Shown here in pieces: positions 32,234 to 41,103 of a stretch of 64,000 bases of DNA. A program made the position numbers and the translations under genes. The notes under the pieces are model-generated. The model had not been told where the DNA came from. It did no database searches and was given only the letters and a program-made list of their open reading frames with translations. Position 1 is the first letter of the stretch. Each line of letters opens with the position of its first letter. The DNA is from Flavipsychrobacter sp. (GTDB lineage Bacteria > Bacteroidota > Bacteroidia > Chitinophagales > Chitinophagaceae): assembly GCA_024508935.1 (NCBI GenBank), contig JANINW010000019.1, positions 213,926-277,925 on the forward strand. Reading direction: 5' to 3'.

Positions 32234-33619
32234 ATGCATTTAAATACTGTTCTTTTAATGTCGGGTGGCCTGGTACAGGCATTGCAACTACTGGCAGCCC
32301 TTTCATTGCTTATATTATTACACGAATTCGGTCATTTCTTTTTTGCCCGCGTTTTCAAAACCCGCGTTGAAAAGTTTTACCTGTTCTTCGATTTCCTTTT
32401 CCCTTTTCCGGGCCTGCTCAATTTTTCTTTGTTCAAAAAGAAGAAGGGTGATACAGAATACGGGCTGGGTTGGTTTCCGCTGGGTGGCTATGTAAAAATA
32501 GCCGGTATGGTAGACGAGAGCATGGATAAGGAGCAAATGGACCTTCCCCCGCAACCATGGGAATACCGCAGCAAAAAAGCTTACCAGCGCCTATTCATTA
32601 TGCTGGGCGGTATCATAATGAACGTACTGACGGCTATGGCCATCTATGCATTCATCTTTGGCAAATGGGGCGAGGAATATCTGCCTACGCAAAATGCTAC
32701 CTATGGTATAATGGTAGATAGCATGGCTCAAAGCATTGGCCTGCGCAATGGCGATAAGATCGTATCGGTAGACAGCAAGCCGGTGACCCGTTTTAATAAA
32801 ATCGTTCCTGAGATAATTTTCAACGAGGCGCAAACACTGCAGGTAATGCGCGATGGCCGCCAGGAAACAATAACCATACCGCAGGGCACTATACGCAAGA
32901 TATTGAAGAGCCAGCGTAATACTTTTATCCTGCCGCGTATGCCATTTGTAGTGCTGGATGTAGAGAAAAAATCTGCAGCAGATAAAATGGGTTTGCAGGC
33001 GAAAGATAGCATTATAGCCGTGAACGGGCAGCCGTTACAGTTCTTTGATGAATTTGACAACTATAAAAAGCAATATACTGCGGCTGCACCTATAGCTATT
33101 ACCGTAGTGCGCAATGCACAGGTTGTTACGCTCAATGGTACATTGCCTGAAGATAAAAGACTGGGTATGCATGCAGACCTGGACTATACCAAATATTTCA
33201 AAACTGAAACCATTAAGTATGGCCCCATTGCGGCTATAGGAAAGGGCTTCAGTTATACCTTTACGCAAGTGGGTAATTACTGGAGGCAGCTGAAGATGAT
33301 CTTTACGTCGAAAGAAGTAAAAGCATCAGAAAGCCTGGGTGGTATTGTTAGCTTTGGTAAAATGTTCTCGCCGGTGTTCGACTGGCAGGATTTCCTGATG
33401 CTGACAGCATTTGTATCTATCATACTGGCTGTTATGAACCTGCTGCCTATACCGGGCCTGGATGGCGGCTATGTCATCTTCCTTATTTTCGAAATGTTAT
33501 CGGGCAAAAAAGTAAGCGATAAAGTAATGGAGCGTGCCACAACGGTGGGGCTGGTATTGCTGCTGGGGCTTATGCTCTATGCCAACGGCCTGGATATCTT
33601 CAGGTTATTCAAAAAATAA
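32234..33619 (+). CDS. rseP: Site-2 intramembrane zinc metalloprotease RseP
   Basis: A 461-aa membrane protease. Zn motif HEFGH (residues 30-34) in the first helix, a PDZ-like region in the middle (GLRNGDKIVSVDSKPV and GLQAKDSIIAVNGQPLQFF, suggesting two PDZ copies), and the second metal-site motif NLLPIPGLDGG before the final helices. It cleaves membrane-anchored anti-sigma factors in regulated intramembrane proteolysis. It could in principle act on the anti-sigma-like protein encoded at 46.3-49.1 kb, though no link is visible in the DNA. Confidence 0.94.
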   Translation: MHLNTVLLMSGGLVQALQLLAALSLLILLHEFGHFFFARVFKTRVEKFYLFFDFLFPFPGLLNFSLFKKKKGDTEYGLGWFPLGGYVKIAGMVDESMDKEQMDLPPQPWEYRSKKAYQRLFIMLGGIIMNVLTAMAIYAFIFGKWGEEYLPTQNATYGIMVDSMAQSIGLRNGDKIVSVDSKPVTRFNKIVPEIIFNEAQTLQVMRDGRQETITIPQGTIRKILKSQRNTFILPRMPFVVLDVEKKSAADKMGLQAKDSIIAVNGQPLQFFDEFDNYKKQYTAAAPIAITVVRNAQVVTLNGTLPEDKRLGMHADLDYTKYFKTETIKYGPIAAIGKGFSYTFTQVGNYWRQLKMIFTSKEVKASESLGGIVSFGKMFSPVFDWQDFLMLTAFVSIILAVMNLLPIPGLDGGYVIFLIFEMLSGKKVSDKVMERATTVGLVLLLGLMLYANGLDIFRLFKK

Positions 33620-33641
33620 AAAGCTAAACGTTATTCATATT

Positions 33642-33670
33642 CAAAGCCCCGCATAGCGGGGCTTTGTTTT
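33642..33670 (+). terminator. Terminator of dxr-rseP
   Basis: Perfect 11-bp stem CAAAGCCCCGC / GCGGGGCTTTG with an ATA loop, followed by TTTT. Confidence 0.9.
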
Positions 33671-33766
33671 TAGGTTGGTGCCTTAATGGTAAGATAACAA
33701 TTCCATCACGCCCCCTTTGCTTTCCGGTAATAGCTGTTCTGCACTTTAGCGCAAACTTTTAAAGAC

Positions 33767-36019
33767 ATGAGAAAGCTATTTACATTGATAGGCCTGCTGG
33801 TCTTATGCAATACATTGCATGCACAGCAGGCATTTGATTTTAACGGCACCAGTAATTATATCAGTTTTGGTGTGGCCTCGGGCCTGGGCAGCAATACCTT
33901 TACTTTAGAGTGCTGGTTCAGGCGCAATGGTATGGGTAATACCACTACAACAGGCACCGGCGGGGTGGCTGCAATAGTGCCGCTGATATCAAAAGGAAGG
34001 GGGGAGAGCGATGGCAATAATAAGGATATGAACTATATTTTTGGTATCAACACTGCTACCGGGGCTTTGTGTGCCGATTTTGAAGAAGGTACAGGGCAGC
34101 CAACACCGGGATTGAACCACCCAAGCTATGGCGTTACAATTATTAATGATACTACCTGGTATCATGCCGCCGTTACTTACGACGGGCAGAAATGGAGAAT
34201 ATACCTGAACGGCAACCTTGAAGTGACCGACAGCATAGGCCTGCTGCCGCAATCGGGCAGCATACAACACGCAGCCATAGCATCGGCACTTACCTCTACA
34301 GGTGTAGCACAAGGCTTCTTTAAAGGTATTATTGATGAAGTGCGTATATGGAACTACGCCCGTACGCAGCAGCAGATACGCGATTCTATCAATGCACAGG
34401 TGACAACAGCTACCGGGCTGGTAGGCCGCTGGTCTATGGATGATGTAAGCGGAACAAGTATCACAGGTACAGGTTCGTCCGGCATCAATGGTACGCGTAT
34501 CAATACGCCCACGCCGGTAGGTTCAGGCGCGCCCTTCAATCTTAAGTTCAGCCTGCCGCCGGCGCAGCCAACCAATTTCCTGCCGGTAAATAATGATACC
34601 GCTTACATGGATAGTGTATTGAAAGTAACGGTTACAGACCCTGACACCAACAAGATGAAAGTAATATTCATGGGCCGCGAACACCTGCCTATTATAGATT
34701 CACCTGCGTTCACTATCATTCCTATACCTGATGTGCAGTTTTATACTTCGCATATGAATGGTGCTACCAATGAAATATTTAAAGTGCAAACACGCTGGAT
34801 AAGAGACAGCATAAAAGCTAAAAATATAGTGTATGCTGTACAACTGGGCGACTGTGTGCAGAATGGCGATAATGGTGGTAACGATATAGAATGGAAACGT
34901 GCTGATACCTCTTTTAAAATAATAGAAGACCCTGCCACCACGTTTAAACAATTTGGTTTGCCCTACGGTGTATGCGTAGGCAACCACGACCAGTCTCCCG
35001 GCGGTAGTGCATCCGGCACTACCACTTTTTACAACCAATACTTCGGCAGCACACGTTTTACCGGCCGTAACTATTATGGTGGTCATTACGGTACCAATAA
35101 TGATAATCACTATGAATTATTTAGCGCCAGCGGTCTCGACTTTATCAATATTAGTCTGGAGTATGATACCAATGCAGATACTGCTGTGCTTAGCTGGGCA
35201 GACAGCTTGCTGAAGGCATACCCTGCGCGCAGGGGTATTATCAGCAGCCACTGGCTTATCAATTCAGATGGTACCTGGGGCGCGCAGGGATTGGCTACCT
35301 ACAATAAATTAAAACAGAATAAAAATCTTGACCTGATGCTATGCGGCCATATAAACCCGAACGGGGAGGCCAGGCGTTCTGATACCTACAATGGGCACAC
35401 AACACATACATTACTCTCCGACTACCAGGACCGCGCTAATGGTGGTAATGGCTGGCTGAGGATCATGGAATTTTTACCGGGCGCCAACAAGATAAATGTA
35501 AAAACATACTCGCCTACACTGAGCCAGTTTGAAACAGATGCCAACAGCCAGTTTACGCTTGACTACCTGATGAGCAACCCGTTTGATACAGTAGGTGTAG
35601 TAAGCAGCACCGTTTCAGGTTCTTCGCCAACGGCGGTATGGAACGGACTAAAGGACGGGCACCAATACGATTGGTATGTAATAGTTAGCGATAGCGTGAA
35701 CGAGATAAAATCTCCTGTAAATACTTTCTGGTTCAAAACCGTTAAAACACCACCGTCTAATGGTATAAATACCGCCACTACTCAAAGCCTGCTGGAATTA
35801 TTCCCTAATCCTAATGACGGAAAGAATATTATACTGTCATATCCGAGGTCCGTTAAGGCAAATGTTCGTATCACAGACCTGGCCGGTAAAGAAGTATATA
35901 CTTCTGTAGTGCAATTAGGGAAACATGTACGCCTGCCTGTAAGCCTTGAAAAAGGATTGTACCTGGTGCAGGTTTATACTGAAGGTAAAATGATAACACA
36001 TAAAATTAGTGTTGAATAA
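33767..36019 (+). CDS. Secreted LamG-metallophosphoesterase protein with T9SS domain
   Basis: A 750-aa exported protein. Signal peptide 1-20; LamG/concanavalin-like domain about 21-215; linker; calcineurin-type metallophosphoesterase domain about 315-560 with PDVQ (D322), QLGDC (D361), GNHD (405-408), SHW (H495) and GHIN (H528); and a C-terminal T9SS sorting domain from about residue 675 (LFPNPNDGKNIIL ... LEKGLYLVQVYTEGKMITHKI). It is likely a cell-surface phosphatase or phosphodiesterase acting on nucleotides or phospho-esters. The LamG domain may bind carbohydrate. Monocistronic by spacing. Confidence 0.88.
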   Translation: MRKLFTLIGLLVLCNTLHAQQAFDFNGTSNYISFGVASGLGSNTFTLECWFRRNGMGNTTTTGTGGVAAIVPLISKGRGESDGNNKDMNYIFGINTATGALCADFEEGTGQPTPGLNHPSYGVTIINDTTWYHAAVTYDGQKWRIYLNGNLEVTDSIGLLPQSGSIQHAAIASALTSTGVAQGFFKGIIDEVRIWNYARTQQQIRDSINAQVTTATGLVGRWSMDDVSGTSITGTGSSGINGTRINTPTPVGSGAPFNLKFSLPPAQPTNFLPVNNDTAYMDSVLKVTVTDPDTNKMKVIFMGREHLPIIDSPAFTIIPIPDVQFYTSHMNGATNEIFKVQTRWIRDSIKAKNIVYAVQLGDCVQNGDNGGNDIEWKRADTSFKIIEDPATTFKQFGLPYGVCVGNHDQSPGGSASGTTTFYNQYFGSTRFTGRNYYGGHYGTNNDNHYELFSASGLDFINISLEYDTNADTAVLSWADSLLKAYPARRGIISSHWLINSDGTWGAQGLATYNKLKQNKNLDLMLCGHINPNGEARRSDTYNGHTTHTLLSDYQDRANGGNGWLRIMEFLPGANKINVKTYSPTLSQFETDANSQFTLDYLMSNPFDTVGVVSSTVSGSSPTAVWNGLKDGHQYDWYVIVSDSVNEIKSPVNTFWFKTVKTPPSNGINTATTQSLLELFPNPNDGKNIILSYPRSVKANVRITDLAGKEVYTSVVQLGKHVRLPVSLEKGLYLVQVYTEGKMITHKISVE

Positions 36020-36115
36020 TCTCCGATCCCTAAAAAAACTTAAATGTGCAACAGGCTGTTTTAAGGCCATTTAATAAGCTTAAATTTATTATCCACTCTT
36101 AAAAAAAATCATACT

Positions 36116-36499
36116 ATGCAAAACAATGCAAATGCACTTAACTGGTTTGAAATACCTGCTTCAGACATACATCGTGCGAAAAGCTTCTACGAAAATATCT
36201 TCGGTATAGATATGGGAGACACTACCGAGATGATGGGGATGCACATGGCTTTTTTTCCTGCTTTTGATGGTAAGGTATCGGGCGGTTTGGTGCAAAGCGA
36301 AACGCACAAACCATCGCAGGAAGGTAGCTTAGTATACCTGAATGCTAACGAATCTGGTATGGATAATATACTGGAGCGCATCCCTTCTGCCGGTGGGCAG
36401 GTATCGATGCCTAAAACACATATTAGTCCTGAAATAGGCTATATGGCATTCTTTATAGACAGCGAAGGGAATAAGGTTGCGCTGCATTCACAGGATTAA
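36116..36499 (+). CDS. VOC family protein (glyoxalase-like)
   Basis: A 127-aa single vicinal-oxygen-chelate domain: NWFEIPASDIHRAKSFYENIFGI at the start, GGLVQSETHKPSQEGSLVYLN in the middle, IGYMAFFIDSEGNKVALHSQ at the end. No signal peptide, so cytoplasmic. Members are dioxygenases, glyoxalases or antibiotic-binding proteins; the substrate cannot be read from sequence. It carries its own terminator. Confidence 0.9.
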   Translation: MQNNANALNWFEIPASDIHRAKSFYENIFGIDMGDTTEMMGMHMAFFPAFDGKVSGGLVQSETHKPSQEGSLVYLNANESGMDNILERIPSAGGQVSMPKTHISPEIGYMAFFIDSEGNKVALHSQD

Positions 36500-36524
36500 T
36501 TGCCGAAGGGTTAGTAAGCAAGAT

Positions 36525-36567
36525 CAAAAAAGAGAAGGGATGCTGTTTGCATCCCTTCTCTTTTTTG
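36525..36567. terminator. Bidirectional terminator
   Basis: A long stem with A6/T6 flanks and core GAGAAGGGATGC / GCATCCCTTCTC, between the VOC gene and the convergent 845-aa protein gene. Confidence 0.92.
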
Positions 36568-36584
36568 AATATCAATAATTGATG

Positions 36585-39122
36585 TTATCGTACTACGGAG
36601 AAAGGTATTTTTTGAACCTTGCCATTTATGCGGATGCGTAAAATATATACGCCTGCCGGCAGCATGGGTTCCAGGTTTATTTCAGCCTTCAGTTTATTAT
36701 TTACAGGTTGTGCTGTTTCTTTAAATACTACCTGCCCGCTTGCATCTATTATCTCCAGTGGCATTTCAAGTGTGGTGTGTGTATTGCCCAATAAAGTAAA
36801 TGAGCCTTTGTTGGGATTGGGGAACAAAGCAAACGTATCTATATGGCTATCGCTGGTGATGGTTACCAATGTGACAGCAGATATCGTGCAGCCACCCAGC
36901 ATGGCTGTCACCTCGTAAGTACCGGCGGATGCCAGGCTTACTTTAGGTATCACCGGGTTTTGCACCTGCGAATAAAAACCATTGGGCCCTGTCCATTTGT
37001 AGTACGTACCTGCGGTAGCAGATGTAGCTGTGAGCTTCAGTTCCTGCCCCACTTTTACAGGGCTGTTGCTAGAGGCCACAGGTGGATCAGGACGCAGGTT
37101 TACAGCAATATCTATTGTCTGCTCGGAAGTACAGCCATTCATCGTTACGATGGATTTATAAGTGCCCCTGCCATCGTATGGTACAGAAGGGCGGCTTATA
37201 TGCTGGCCGCTGGCCGAAAAATTATTAGGGCCCTGCCAGTCGTAACTAATATTGCTGCTGGCGCTGAGAGCATTTAAAGTCAAGGTATCTCCACTGCATA
37301 CAGGGCTGTTAGAATTTAGCACCGGTGCTTCCGGCAATGGTTTTATGGTTACGTACACTGAATCTTTTGAGGCGCAGTTCAAAGGAGACGTCGCAGTAAC
37401 AATATAGTTGCCCGAATTGTCCAGTTGGCTGTTAAACAGGTAAGCACTGCGGATGGCAGAATTATAACTCTTTGGCCCTTTCCATGTATAAGAAGCTCCT
37501 GCCAGTGTATCGTCCACATTAAATATCAGGGTATCGCCCACGCAGATAGGACTGTTAGAAATTATTTTAGGTGTAGGCCTTGGGTTGATAACGACAAACG
37601 TAGTGTCATCGGGAGAGGTACAGCCATTATAAGTAGCTTTTACCCAATACGCACCCTGCTGCGGCAGAAAAGCATTGTATATGAATGTATCTTTCTGGTA
37701 AGCTTTAAAACCATTTACACCTTCCCATAGATAAGTGGAGCCGGTAAGGTTGTTGTTTACATCCAGGTGTATGGTGCTGTCTGCACACAAAACAATAGTA
37801 TCTGCAGTGGTCAGCTTAGGTGTAGGTTTTATGGCTACTGTAATAGTATCATAAGATGGGCATCCATAGTATTTTGCTTCTACAATATAATCACCTGCAT
37901 GGGCCATTGTTACATTGCCTATGACCGGGTTTTGTCCTTTGGCAGTAACTGTGCCGGGTCCCTTCCATGAATAGATAGTACCTGTAAGATTGCTGGTAAC
38001 AGATAGCTGCAATGCACCGCCTTCGCATACCGGGGTATTGCTGTTGGCGGTCGGCACATCATATGCGCCCTGTATGCCTATATCCTTGCCATTGTCGAAA
38101 GATGTATCGGCAGGGTTGGTGGCAATAACCCGCACACGATAACCCGATGTGACCGGGGTAGTGATAGGAATAAAACAATTGATAGTGCCGGTGCCGGTAG
38201 AACTCAGTGAGCCTATATTCAATGTTTGTGCATTGTCAAAATGCCCGCTGGCATCAGATAGCTGGGCTATGAAAGTATTACCCGCATTGAATTGCTTTTT
38301 TGCAACATATTGTAAAGGAAATGTTCTGCCCGCGCAAAGGAAAGTGTCGTTGAAAGGCGGGCGTATATACAGGCTTTTGCTATAGGCAATAATGTCGGTA
38401 TCGTCTATTACGCGATTGTACACAATAATATCGTCAATAATGCCCTTGAAAGGATAAACTTCAGTTAGATTGGCGGGCTGATAATTTCGTCCTATAAACA
38501 TCCCCGCAGTTGATGTGCCTAAGCTGCCTCCAAGTATAGCTTTAGTACTTTTAAGCACTCCGTCGACATATATTCTTGCAAAACCATTGTCGTAAGTTAT
38601 TACGACGGCATACCATTGATTGAGATTGATGGTAGGCGTATAAGCCGGAGTATCTACTGTAAAAGTTGAGCCTGCCAGAGAAGTAAAATGAAAGCCATTT
38701 GGGTCATAATCGCTTTCATCAGTAGGCAGCCCCTTTGCATCGTTGAAAATAAGTCCATAGCTGCCAGGGTCAAATTCCTTACCCCTCATAAACAGATAAG
38801 AACCTTGATTGTGTAATGGATTGAAAGCAATTGGTTTGACAATAGCACCAATAGAAAAATTAGATAGATTCATGGTTGAGCTATATGGAACGCTGATATA
38901 GCATCCCGGATCTCCATTGAAATAATAGGCCGTATTAGGAATGCCATCCCTGCCAGCTGTAAGTGTTACGGATGAAGTAGGGTAACCGTGATTATTATTA
39001 CCTGAATAATCAGCAGCATTTCCATTGAAAGTATAGTGAACTATCTGGCCAGCGGTAGACTGAGCCCGTGCACTAATAGTAAACAGTAAAAAACAAAAAA
39101 GTAGAGTTATTTGCCGGCGCAT
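36585..39122 (-). CDS. Secreted LamG and Ig-like repeat adhesin with T9SS domain
   Basis: An 845-aa exported protein. Signal peptide 1-20; LamG domain about 27-250 (VHYTFNGNAADYSGNNNHG ... FKGIIDDIIVYNRVI); a spacer; then about five Ig-like/PKD-type repeats of about 80 residues from 355 to 765, each with the pattern SNSPVCxGDTLxL ... YxWxGP ... GxYxVxAxxxGC. A T9SS sorting domain (ALFPNPNKGSFTL to the end) closes it. The repeats probably project the LamG head from the surface. It is likely an adhesin or glycan-binding protein. Confidence 0.85.
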   Translation of the reverse strand: MRRQITLLFCFLLFTISARAQSTAGQIVHYTFNGNAADYSGNNNHGYPTSSVTLTAGRDGIPNTAYYFNGDPGCYISVPYSSTMNLSNFSIGAIVKPIAFNPLHNQGSYLFMRGKEFDPGSYGLIFNDAKGLPTDESDYDPNGFHFTSLAGSTFTVDTPAYTPTINLNQWYAVVITYDNGFARIYVDGVLKSTKAILGGSLGTSTAGMFIGRNYQPANLTEVYPFKGIIDDIIVYNRVIDDTDIIAYSKSLYIRPPFNDTFLCAGRTFPLQYVAKKQFNAGNTFIAQLSDASGHFDNAQTLNIGSLSSTGTGTINCFIPITTPVTSGYRVRVIATNPADTSFDNGKDIGIQGAYDVPTANSNTPVCEGGALQLSVTSNLTGTIYSWKGPGTVTAKGQNPVIGNVTMAHAGDYIVEAKYYGCPSYDTITVAIKPTPKLTTADTIVLCADSTIHLDVNNNLTGSTYLWEGVNGFKAYQKDTFIYNAFLPQQGAYWVKATYNGCTSPDDTTFVVINPRPTPKIISNSPICVGDTLIFNVDDTLAGASYTWKGPKSYNSAIRSAYLFNSQLDNSGNYIVTATSPLNCASKDSVYVTIKPLPEAPVLNSNSPVCSGDTLTLNALSASSNISYDWQGPNNFSASGQHISRPSVPYDGRGTYKSIVTMNGCTSEQTIDIAVNLRPDPPVASSNSPVKVGQELKLTATSATAGTYYKWTGPNGFYSQVQNPVIPKVSLASAGTYEVTAMLGGCTISAVTLVTITSDSHIDTFALFPNPNKGSFTLLGNTHTTLEMPLEIIDASGQVVFKETAQPVNNKLKAEINLEPMLPAGVYILRIRINGKVQKIPFSVVR

Positions 39123-39272
39123 AAAATTTTACACCCCATAGGGCCATGTTAATGAGAAAAATTACGAATATTATCCTTATCTGCCAATAAATATTAACCG
39201 AAACGGTATAGGCATAAGATGAACTCCGATTGCCGGTTTAAATTTTACTGATTTCCATTACCTTGCAGCAGC

Positions 39273-39782
39273 ATGAGATACATTAGGTATAAGGCGCTTG
39301 GTGTCCTGTTTTTTATCATCCCGGCCTGTATTTGCCTGCTGCCGGCTTGTATAAAAGACCTGTGTGCTGCTACGGTTTGCCAAAACGGTGGCATTTGCGT
39401 AAACGGCCAGTGCACCTGTCCTGCCGGTTACGAAGGGGTTGACTGCAGCAATAAATGGAATGAAAAATTTGCCGGCGACTGGCAGGCGTCAGACAATTTT
39501 CTGAAAGACAGCCTGCACCGCTTTTACACTATACACATCAGCCAGGACACTGCCCGCGACAGCTTTTATATTTCCGGCTTTGCCGATACGCTGAATGGTA
39601 TACAATGTGTACGCAATTCGCTGTATAAATTTGCCTTCCGCCCCGACCAGAAAATAGATAGCATACTTACTATCAAAAGCGGTAATGGCACTATGGATGC
39701 TGATGGCCGCAAAGTCACGGGAATGTATTCTTTTCAGAGGAAAGACACTATTATTACAAGCTCTTTTACGTGGGCACGATAA
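39273..39782 (+). CDS. EGF-like-domain lipoprotein A
   Basis: A 169-aa exported protein. Lipoprotein signal (residues 1-26, ending LLPAC), then directly one EGF-like domain with six Cys in the classic spacing (CAATVCQNGGICVNGQCTC...C, about residues 31-55). A ~110-residue beta-rich domain follows, probably lipocalin-like. EGF domains are rare in bacteria and usually mediate protein-protein contacts. It precedes a paralogue by 33 nt, and the two probably form one transcript. Confidence 0.85.
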   Translation: MRYIRYKALGVLFFIIPACICLLPACIKDLCAATVCQNGGICVNGQCTCPAGYEGVDCSNKWNEKFAGDWQASDNFLKDSLHRFYTIHISQDTARDSFYISGFADTLNGIQCVRNSLYKFAFRPDQKIDSILTIKSGNGTMDADGRKVTGMYSFQRKDTIITSSFTWAR

Positions 39783-39815
39783 ATGCTGTAAGTTTGTAAA
39801 AATGCTTAAGTGCTT

Positions 39816-40433
39816 ATGAATGAGTCAAGAAGGGCGCTGTTCCTTACGGCTTTTGTTACCCTGATGCTGTTTACTTCCATAGGGTATGTATCCTGTAAAA
39901 AAGAATCTTCATCCAACACGCCGGATGCCTGCAGCAATGTTACCTGCCAGAATGGTGGCGTATGCTTTAAAGGTACCTGCACCTGTCCTGGCGGCTACGA
40001 AGGCACCAATTGCGAAACCCGTTCGCTGACCCGCTACCTCGGGCAATGGGCGATAGATGAGGTGATCAGCGGTAGCTCTAAACAAGGTGTAAAAGGCACC
40101 AGCAAAACTTATAATATCAGGATAGTAGACAAAGCCGGCAAAGCGGTTTTCTTTTATATACAAGATCTTGGCGGCAATGCCGACTGGGATAATATAGAAT
40201 GCCAGATAGGCCGTACCGGCTCCGGCGTAGAAACCGTTACAGCATTGCCTACTTATTTTGTATTTTCTCAATACCAGGTAATACCTAATAGTATTTATAC
40301 CATTCTACGGGGTACCGGCACGGTCAATTCTACAGGCACTAATTTCAGTGCGGAATACTACCGCACCTATGGAGACAGTACCGGCGCTAATACAGATACC
40401 GTAAGTCTTTCTGCTACCTTTTTGCAGAAATAA
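39816..40433 (+). CDS. EGF-like-domain lipoprotein B
   Basis: A 205-aa exported protein, paralogous to the gene just upstream. Lipoprotein signal with SIGYVSC, a short Ser/Asn spacer, one six-Cys EGF-like domain (CSNVTCQNGGVCFKGTCTC...NC), and a C-terminal beta domain (LGQWAIDEV...) similar to that of its neighbour. It is unrelated to the tRNA cluster that follows. Start at ATG 39816 rather than the GTG at 39810. Confidence 0.85.
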   Translation: MNESRRALFLTAFVTLMLFTSIGYVSCKKESSSNTPDACSNVTCQNGGVCFKGTCTCPGGYEGTNCETRSLTRYLGQWAIDEVISGSSKQGVKGTSKTYNIRIVDKAGKAVFFYIQDLGGNADWDNIECQIGRTGSGVETVTALPTYFVFSQYQVIPNSIYTILRGTGTVNSTGTNFSAEYYRTYGDSTGANTDTVSLSATFLQK

Positions 40434-40526
40434 ACTGCAGGTGGTGGAATTGCTGTTCCTGTTATCGCTCAATTCTTAGGGCAAATACATATGAATTCAG
40501 AAAATCTGAAAATGCTGTTCAAAAAA

Positions 40527-40577
40527 TTTGCAAAAATCATTTAGTTGCCTACTTTTGCAATCCCCAATCGAGGGGTA
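40527..40577 (+). promoter_or_regulatory. Promoter and leader hairpin of the tRNA-tuf cluster
   Basis: -33 TTTG (40527-40530), 19-nt spacer, and -7 TACTTTTG (40550-40557) followed by CA: a consensus Bacteroidota housekeeping promoter. Right after the predicted start lies a CCCC-loop-GGGG hairpin (40562-40575) in the 5' leader before tRNA-Thr. Confidence 0.8.
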
Positions 40578-40601
40578 TAGTTCTTAAAATAAAATCATTT
40601 C

Positions 40602-40674
40602 GCCACTTTAGCTCAGATGGTAGAGCAACTGATTTGTAATCAGTAGGTCGCTGGTTCGATTCCGGCAAGTGGCT
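40602..40674 (+). tRNA. tRNA-Thr (anticodon TGT)
   Basis: A 73-nt cloverleaf. Acceptor GCCACTT / AAGTGGC, discriminator T; anticodon loop TTTGTAA; T-arm GGTTCGATTCC. First tRNA of the cluster upstream of tuf. Confidence 0.95.
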
Positions 40675-40681
40675 CACTAAG

Positions 40682-40704
40682 CCCCGGTTTACCCGGGGTT
40701 TTAA
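40682..40704 (+). terminator. Terminator-like hairpin inside the tRNA cluster
   Basis: Stem CCCCGG / CCGGGG with a TTTAC loop, followed by TTTTAATTTG, between tRNA-Thr and tRNA-Tyr. It could cause partial termination or guide precursor processing. Confidence 0.5.
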
Positions 40705-40711
40705 TTTGATT

Positions 40712-40794
40712 GGGCAGATGGCCGAGTGGCTAAAGGCGACAGACTGTAAATCTGTTCTCTCACGAGTACGGAGGTTCGAATCCTTCTCTGCCCA
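40712..40794 (+). tRNA. tRNA-Tyr (anticodon GTA)
   Basis: An 83-nt class II tRNA. Acceptor GGGCAGA / TCTGCCC, discriminator A; anticodon loop CTGTAAA; a long variable arm (TTCTCTCACGAGTACGG); T-arm GGTTCGAATCC. Confidence 0.95.
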
Positions 40795-40804
40795 CTTTAT
40801 TTTT

Positions 40805-40877
40805 GCGGGAGTAGCTCAGTCGGTAGAGCGACAGTCTTCCAAACTGTAGGTCGCGGGTTCGAATCTCGTCTCCCGCT
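40805..40877 (+). tRNA. tRNA-Gly (anticodon TCC)
   Basis: A 73-nt cloverleaf. Acceptor GCGGGAG / CTCCCGC, discriminator T; anticodon loop CTTCCAA; T-arm GGGTTCGAATC. Confidence 0.95.
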
Positions 40878-40888
40878 CTCTTTAAAAA

Positions 40889-40933
40889 CGATAGTTTTCT
40901 CTGAAGGACAATAGCTTTTAGTGAAAACTATCG
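40889..40933. repeat. Inverted repeat between tRNA-Gly and tRNA-Thr
   Basis: An 11-bp perfect inverted repeat CGATAGTTTTC / GAAAACTATCG separated by 23 nt. In the tRNA precursor it would form a long hairpin in the spacer, possibly an RNase processing signal. Confidence 0.6.
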
Positions 40934-40953
40934 ATGTTTTGAGAAGTTCTTTA

Positions 40954-41025
<72 letters not shown>

Positions 41026-41103
41026 CATTTTTTCTTCCTTCTCTTTTTGCACTTTTTACCTTTCAGATAATATTTGTATACGTTTGTTGAAAGCAGACCG
41101 TCC

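Noticed and set aside
36585..39122. Frameshift or pseudogene suspicion for the repeat-rich surface protein
   Set aside because: The frame is continuous from signal peptide to T9SS domain, and the Ig-like repeats keep their cysteines and tryptophans.
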